Positions 63,415-64,000 of a stretch of 64,000 nt of DNA are shown here, one piece after another (positions within the stretch are counted from its first letter, which is position 1; the number at the start of each line of letters is the position of its first letter). The translations under genes were made by a program, and so were the position numbers. The DNA is taken from positions 597,501-661,500 of the forward strand of contig NZ_CP152017.1 in the NCBI RefSeq assembly GCF_038618305.1, written 5' to 3'. This DNA comes from Sporosarcina sp. FSL K6-2383. Its GTDB lineage: Bacteria > Bacillota > Bacilli > Bacillales_A > Planococcaceae. The notes under the pieces were generated by a model. It did no database searches, was not told the DNA's origin, and saw only the letters and a program-made list of their open reading frames with translations.

Positions 63415-63702
63415 TTACTTTAGTTCTCTATAAATATTGATTTCTGTACTTTCTCGAAGTTTTCTAAGCTCTGGAACAATTTTTAAAACATGTTCCGTTT
63501 TATTGTGTAGATGTATAGCCTCTTCGTTTTCCCACTCTTCGAGCATCGTCAGGATAGTCGGATCATTGATGTCTTCATGAAGAGTGTACGTTATACACCC
63601 TTTTTCTTTTCGGGTTTCTGAAATAACTTCTCTAGCGATTCGTAAATAATCTTCAACCTTTACACCTGGTTTTAGTTTGGCTTTAGCTACAACTTTAATC
63701 AT
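63415..63702 (-). CDS. Antibiotic biosynthesis monooxygenase domain protein
   Basis: 95 residues, ABM/YgiN-type ferredoxin-like fold: VVAKAKLKPGVKVEDYLRIA, KGCITYTLHEDINDPTILTMLEEWENEEAIHLHNKTEHV. Probable quinol monooxygenase or small cofactor-free oxygenase. Thirty nt after the oxidoreductase gene, likely the same operon. ATG follows AAAGGAGC. Confidence 0.88.
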   Translation of the reverse strand: MIKVVAKAKLKPGVKVEDYLRIAREVISETRKEKGCITYTLHEDINDPTILTMLEEWENEEAIHLHNKTEHVLKIVPELRKLRESTEINIYRELK

Positions 63703-63732
63703 TTAAATTAGCTCCTTTTTTAAAAATCATAT

Positions 63733-64000
63733 TTAATGAGTTCCAGTGACATCTAATGTAGTGTTCGTTACATGTTTTTTCTCAAAAGTGGAAGTGTCAA
63801 TTTTTTCTTGTAATTTTTCGAGATAAAAATCTGGATTGACTGGTAATTCTACCGTTTTGTTTAGCCAAGAAGATAAGTAAATGGCATTTGAAATTTCTAA
63901 TGCCTTTACACCTTCCTCGCCTGGTGCAAGCAAAGGTGAACCTTTGACAATCGAATCAATCCAGTTTTGGATAATAGTTATATGACCAGCATTTTCATTT
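63733..64000 (-). CDS. Gfo/Idh/MocA-family oxidoreductase, C-terminal part
   Basis: The frame is open to the window edge and reads ITIIQNWIDSIVKGSPLLAP, then GEEGVKALEISNAIYLSSWL, the usual C-terminal helix of NAD(P)-dependent sugar dehydrogenases of this family. The N-terminal Rossmann domain lies beyond 64000. Substrate cannot be told from this end. Confidence 0.85.
   Translation of the reverse strand, partial: NENAGHITIIQNWIDSIVKGSPLLAPGEEGVKALEISNAIYLSSWLNKTVELPVNPDFYLEKLQEKIDTSTFEKKHVTNTTLDVTGTH

Overview
This is a chromosomal segment of a low-to-mid GC Gram-positive member of the Bacillales. The rRNA sequence, strong Shine-Dalgarno sites, many TTG/GTG starts and the regulator and riboswitch repertoire (TPP, guanidine-I, lysine, Zur, MhqR-like, NagR-like) fit the Planococcaceae. 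A Sporosarcina-like organism is my best guess, from general resemblance and not from any search.

Layout. 1-1.55 kb: the 3' end of an rRNA operon (23S, 5S) followed by a broken second 5S with its own terminator. 1.6-5 kb: YihY membrane protein, an OmpR-type two-component system and a small membrane protein with a likely response-regulator site in front. 5-8.65 kb: a ykoFEDC-type ECF transporter for a thiamine precursor under a TPP riboswitch. 8.7-10.8 kb: FMN reductase and luciferase-like monooxygenase. 10.8-15.3 kb: MFS exporter, GNAT acetyltransferase and topoisomerase III. 15.3-22.2 kb: a decayed accessory zone with two broken copies of the 5' end of topB, a pirin pseudogene, an orphan beta-helix-like protein, an XRE regulator and a LysR/LysE pair. 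22.3-36.2 kb: PaiB, guanidine exporters under a guanidine-I riboswitch, RpiR plus a GH4 glycosidase, an Old Yellow Enzyme operon with a divergent LysR, a PQQ-type sugar dehydrogenase, a DsbA/SpxH-like thiol protein with a YdhR-like enzyme, and a TetR/MMPL efflux pair. 36.7-39.2 kb: a tight HAD-ribD-ribA operon. 39.4-42.1 kb: a small alarmone synthetase joined to a yoaS/yozG/yoaT-like operon and bracketed by direct repeats. 42.2-50 kb: a C45-type hydrolase, a second FMN reductase/luciferase-like pair with HxlR, a LysR/EamA pair and a quinohemoprotein dehydrogenase. 50.1-53.2 kb: dapA behind a lysine riboswitch and a GntR operon. 53.4-57.5 kb: an mhq-like quinone detoxification cluster. 57.6-58.2 kb: a collapsed second copy of the LysR/EamA locus. 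58.4-61.3 kb: a Zur-controlled zinc-limitation operon (zinc-binding lipoprotein, COG0523 GTPase, zinc-free L33 and S14). 61.8-64 kb: kinase-like protein, EcsC-like protein, a quinol-monooxygenase-like protein and the C-terminus of a Gfo/Idh/MocA oxidoreductase.

Two themes stand out. First, flavin- and thiol-based detoxification is unusually dense: three FMN reductases, two luciferase-like enzymes, an Old Yellow Enzyme, two ring-cleaving dioxygenase-like proteins and a flavin reductase, each next to its own TetR, MarR, HxlR or LysR regulator and palindromic operators. Second, the region has been reshaped by duplication: a 5S relic, topB fragments, the lysR/eamA relic, direct repeats around the alarmone synthetase operon, and a dispersed intergenic repeat with hairpins whose arms covary between copies. 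No integrase, transposase, CRISPR array or prophage module was recognised.
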